DNA from: Aquificota bacterium
GTDB lineage: Bacteria > Aquificota > Aquificia > Aquificales > Aquificaceae
Direction of reading: 5' to 3'
DNA length: 47,125 bases
Assembly: GCA_013154375.1 (NCBI GenBank)
Contig: JAADCR010000001.1
Location: 1 to 47,125, forward strand
Shown here: positions 46,369-47,125 of the stretch, in pieces
How positions within the stretch are numbered: the first letter of the stretch is position 1
Layout: every line of letters begins with the position of its first letter
The notes under the pieces: model-generated
Told to the model about the DNA's origin: nothing
Databases searched by the model: none
What the model saw: only the letters and a program-made list of their open reading frames with translations
Program-made: the position numbers and the translations under genes

Positions 46369-47067
46369 ATGTGCCGAGACTGCGGATGCGGCCTGCCCGA
46401 AAACGAGCCTAAAACCCTGCAAGTCTTAACTAAGATTCTTAAAGACAACGACGAGCAGGCTCTCCACAACCGTCAACACTTCGACCGCCACCGCGTGCTG
46501 GCGGTCAACCTCATGAGCTCCCCCGGCGCGGGCAAGACCACGCTCTTAGAAAAGACGGTGGAGCTTCTAAACGGGAAGATGCGCGTAGGCGTCGTTGAGG
46601 GCGACCTCGAGACGGAGAACGACGCGGAGCGTCTAAGAAAAAAAGGCGTACCCGCGTACCAGATAACCACCGGCACCGCCTGCCACCTCGACGCGCACAT
46701 GCTCCACCGCGCCCTCCACCACCTGCCGCTCCACGAGCTGGACCTGCTTTTCGTCGAGAACGTGGGCAACCTCGTCTGCCCCGCCTCTTACGACCTCGGC
46801 ACGCACCTGAACGTCGTTCTCTTCTCCGTCACCGAGGGCGAGGACAAGCCCGAGAAGTACCCGGTTATGTTTAAAGACGCCGACCTCGTCCTGCTAACCA
46901 AAACCGACCTGCTACCTTACCTCGACTTTGACCCTAAAAAGGCCGAGCGCTCGCTAAGGAAAGTAAACGCCCGGGCCCCTCTTATACCCGTCTCGGCCAA
47001 GACGGGCGAGGGGCTAAGCGCGTGGGTAAGCTTCCTCGAGCAGGCCTTTAAAGAACGATTTGCTTAA
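46369..47067 (+). CDS. hypB: Hydrogenase nickel incorporation GTPase HypB
   Basis: 232 aa. HypB inserts nickel into NiFe hydrogenases with HypA, using GTP. The N-terminal M-C2-x2-C5-G-C7 is the high-affinity nickel site found in E. coli-type HypB. Walker A SSPGAGKT is at 51-58. C105-H106 and C137 (in GNLVCPAS) form the G-domain metal site at the dimer interface, and LTKTDLLPYL gives the guanine-binding NKxD equivalent. It lacks a long His-rich stretch. The last 20 bp overlap the partial serA-like gene. Confidence 0.95.
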   Translation: MCRDCGCGLPENEPKTLQVLTKILKDNDEQALHNRQHFDRHRVLAVNLMSSPGAGKTTLLEKTVELLNGKMRVGVVEGDLETENDAERLRKKGVPAYQITTGTACHLDAHMLHRALHHLPLHELDLLFVENVGNLVCPASYDLGTHLNVVLFSVTEGEDKPEKYPVMFKDADLVLLTKTDLLPYLDFDPKKAERSLRKVNARAPLIPVSAKTGEGLSAWVSFLEQAFKERFA

Positions 47068-47125
47068 CGAAGAGAATCTCGGGAATACGCTTAAGCTCTA
47101 AAAGCACGTCCTCGGGCACCGGGTC
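47048..47125 (-). CDS. serA: C-terminal tip of an ACT-domain protein, probably phosphoglycerate dehydrogenase (partial)
   Basis: The minus strand at the window edge is open for 25 codons before a TAA: DPVPEDVLLELKRIPEILFV, then KQIVL. This is the typical end of an ACT domain in D-3-phosphoglycerate dehydrogenase (SerA), the first enzyme of serine synthesis. The rest lies outside the window. It overlaps the end of hypB by 20 bp, matching the pattern at every other convergent junction here. Another ACT-domain protein remains possible. Confidence 0.55.
   Translation of the reverse strand, partial: DPVPEDVLLELKRIPEILFVKQIVL

Overview
The window reads as a very compact stretch of chromosome from a thermophilic, Gram-negative, probably hydrogen-using bacterium. 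LolA, KdsB, TolC/RND efflux, a LapA/LapB-type protein and an MsbA-like exporter indicate an outer membrane with lipopolysaccharide. HypB and HypC indicate NiFe-hydrogenase maturation. The proteins are short and rich in Glu, Lys, Leu and Arg, and Ile is mostly encoded by ATA. HspR, PilB, MglA-like GTPase and QueH/QueF together with this style point to the phylum Aquificota, most likely a Desulfurobacteriaceae relative such as Thermovibrio or Desulfurobacterium. That placement is an inference, because no database could be searched. There is no prophage, insertion sequence, CRISPR array or rRNA, and no gene-free stretch reaches 300 bases.

Layout. 73-1050 is a lone ADP-ribosylglycohydrolase. 1040-3671 (minus) is the lipid start-up operon yceD-rpmF-plsX-fabH, divergent from holA (3720-4718). 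4594-7905 (minus) is panB-pilB-DUF3108. 7941-10145 is yjbQ-rseP-GNAT. 10101-10520 (minus) is an unknown protein. 10551-22231 is a long plus-strand run: degP, an RpoD-type sigma factor, truB, then dnaJ-hspR behind an HspR operator, a QueH-like protein, and a tolC-hlyD-RND efflux operon. Single or short units follow: kdsB (minus), trmFO (plus), uvrA (minus), mlaF (plus). 27838-33851 (minus) is queF-cysM-lapAB-mglA-DUF4388-msbA. Then come hypC, a NurA-like nuclease (minus), mazG-coiled coil-chaN, lolA-GNAT-pgsA-ybaB-recR (minus), a small ORF with dapB, tRNA-Asn (minus), ridA-dnaB (minus), pstB (minus) divergent from pstSCA, hypB, and the 3' tip of a probable serA (minus) at the window edge.

How it works together. 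There is no single dedicated accessory system. The genes are housekeeping: fatty acid and phospholipid initiation, envelope assembly and quality control (RseP, DegP, LolA, LapAB, MsbA-like), DNA replication and repair (HolA, DnaB, UvrA, RecR, YbaB, NurA-like), queuosine synthesis (QueH-like, QueF), phosphate uptake (Pst) and hydrogenase maturation. The most unusual signals lie in the DNA architecture: (i) no GATC was found anywhere; (ii) most first genes have a TATAAT-like hexamer ending only 6-12 bases before the start codon, which implies leaderless mRNAs; (iii) divergent genes only 23-36 bp apart share face-to-face -10 boxes; (iv) all nine convergent protein-gene junctions overlap, by 4-125 bp; (v) several -10 boxes begin with the stop codon of the preceding gene. 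Specific regulatory sites are a HAIR-like HspR operator before dnaJ and an 11-bp-spaced CTTAAC repeat between pstB and pstS.

All counts here come from reading by eye.
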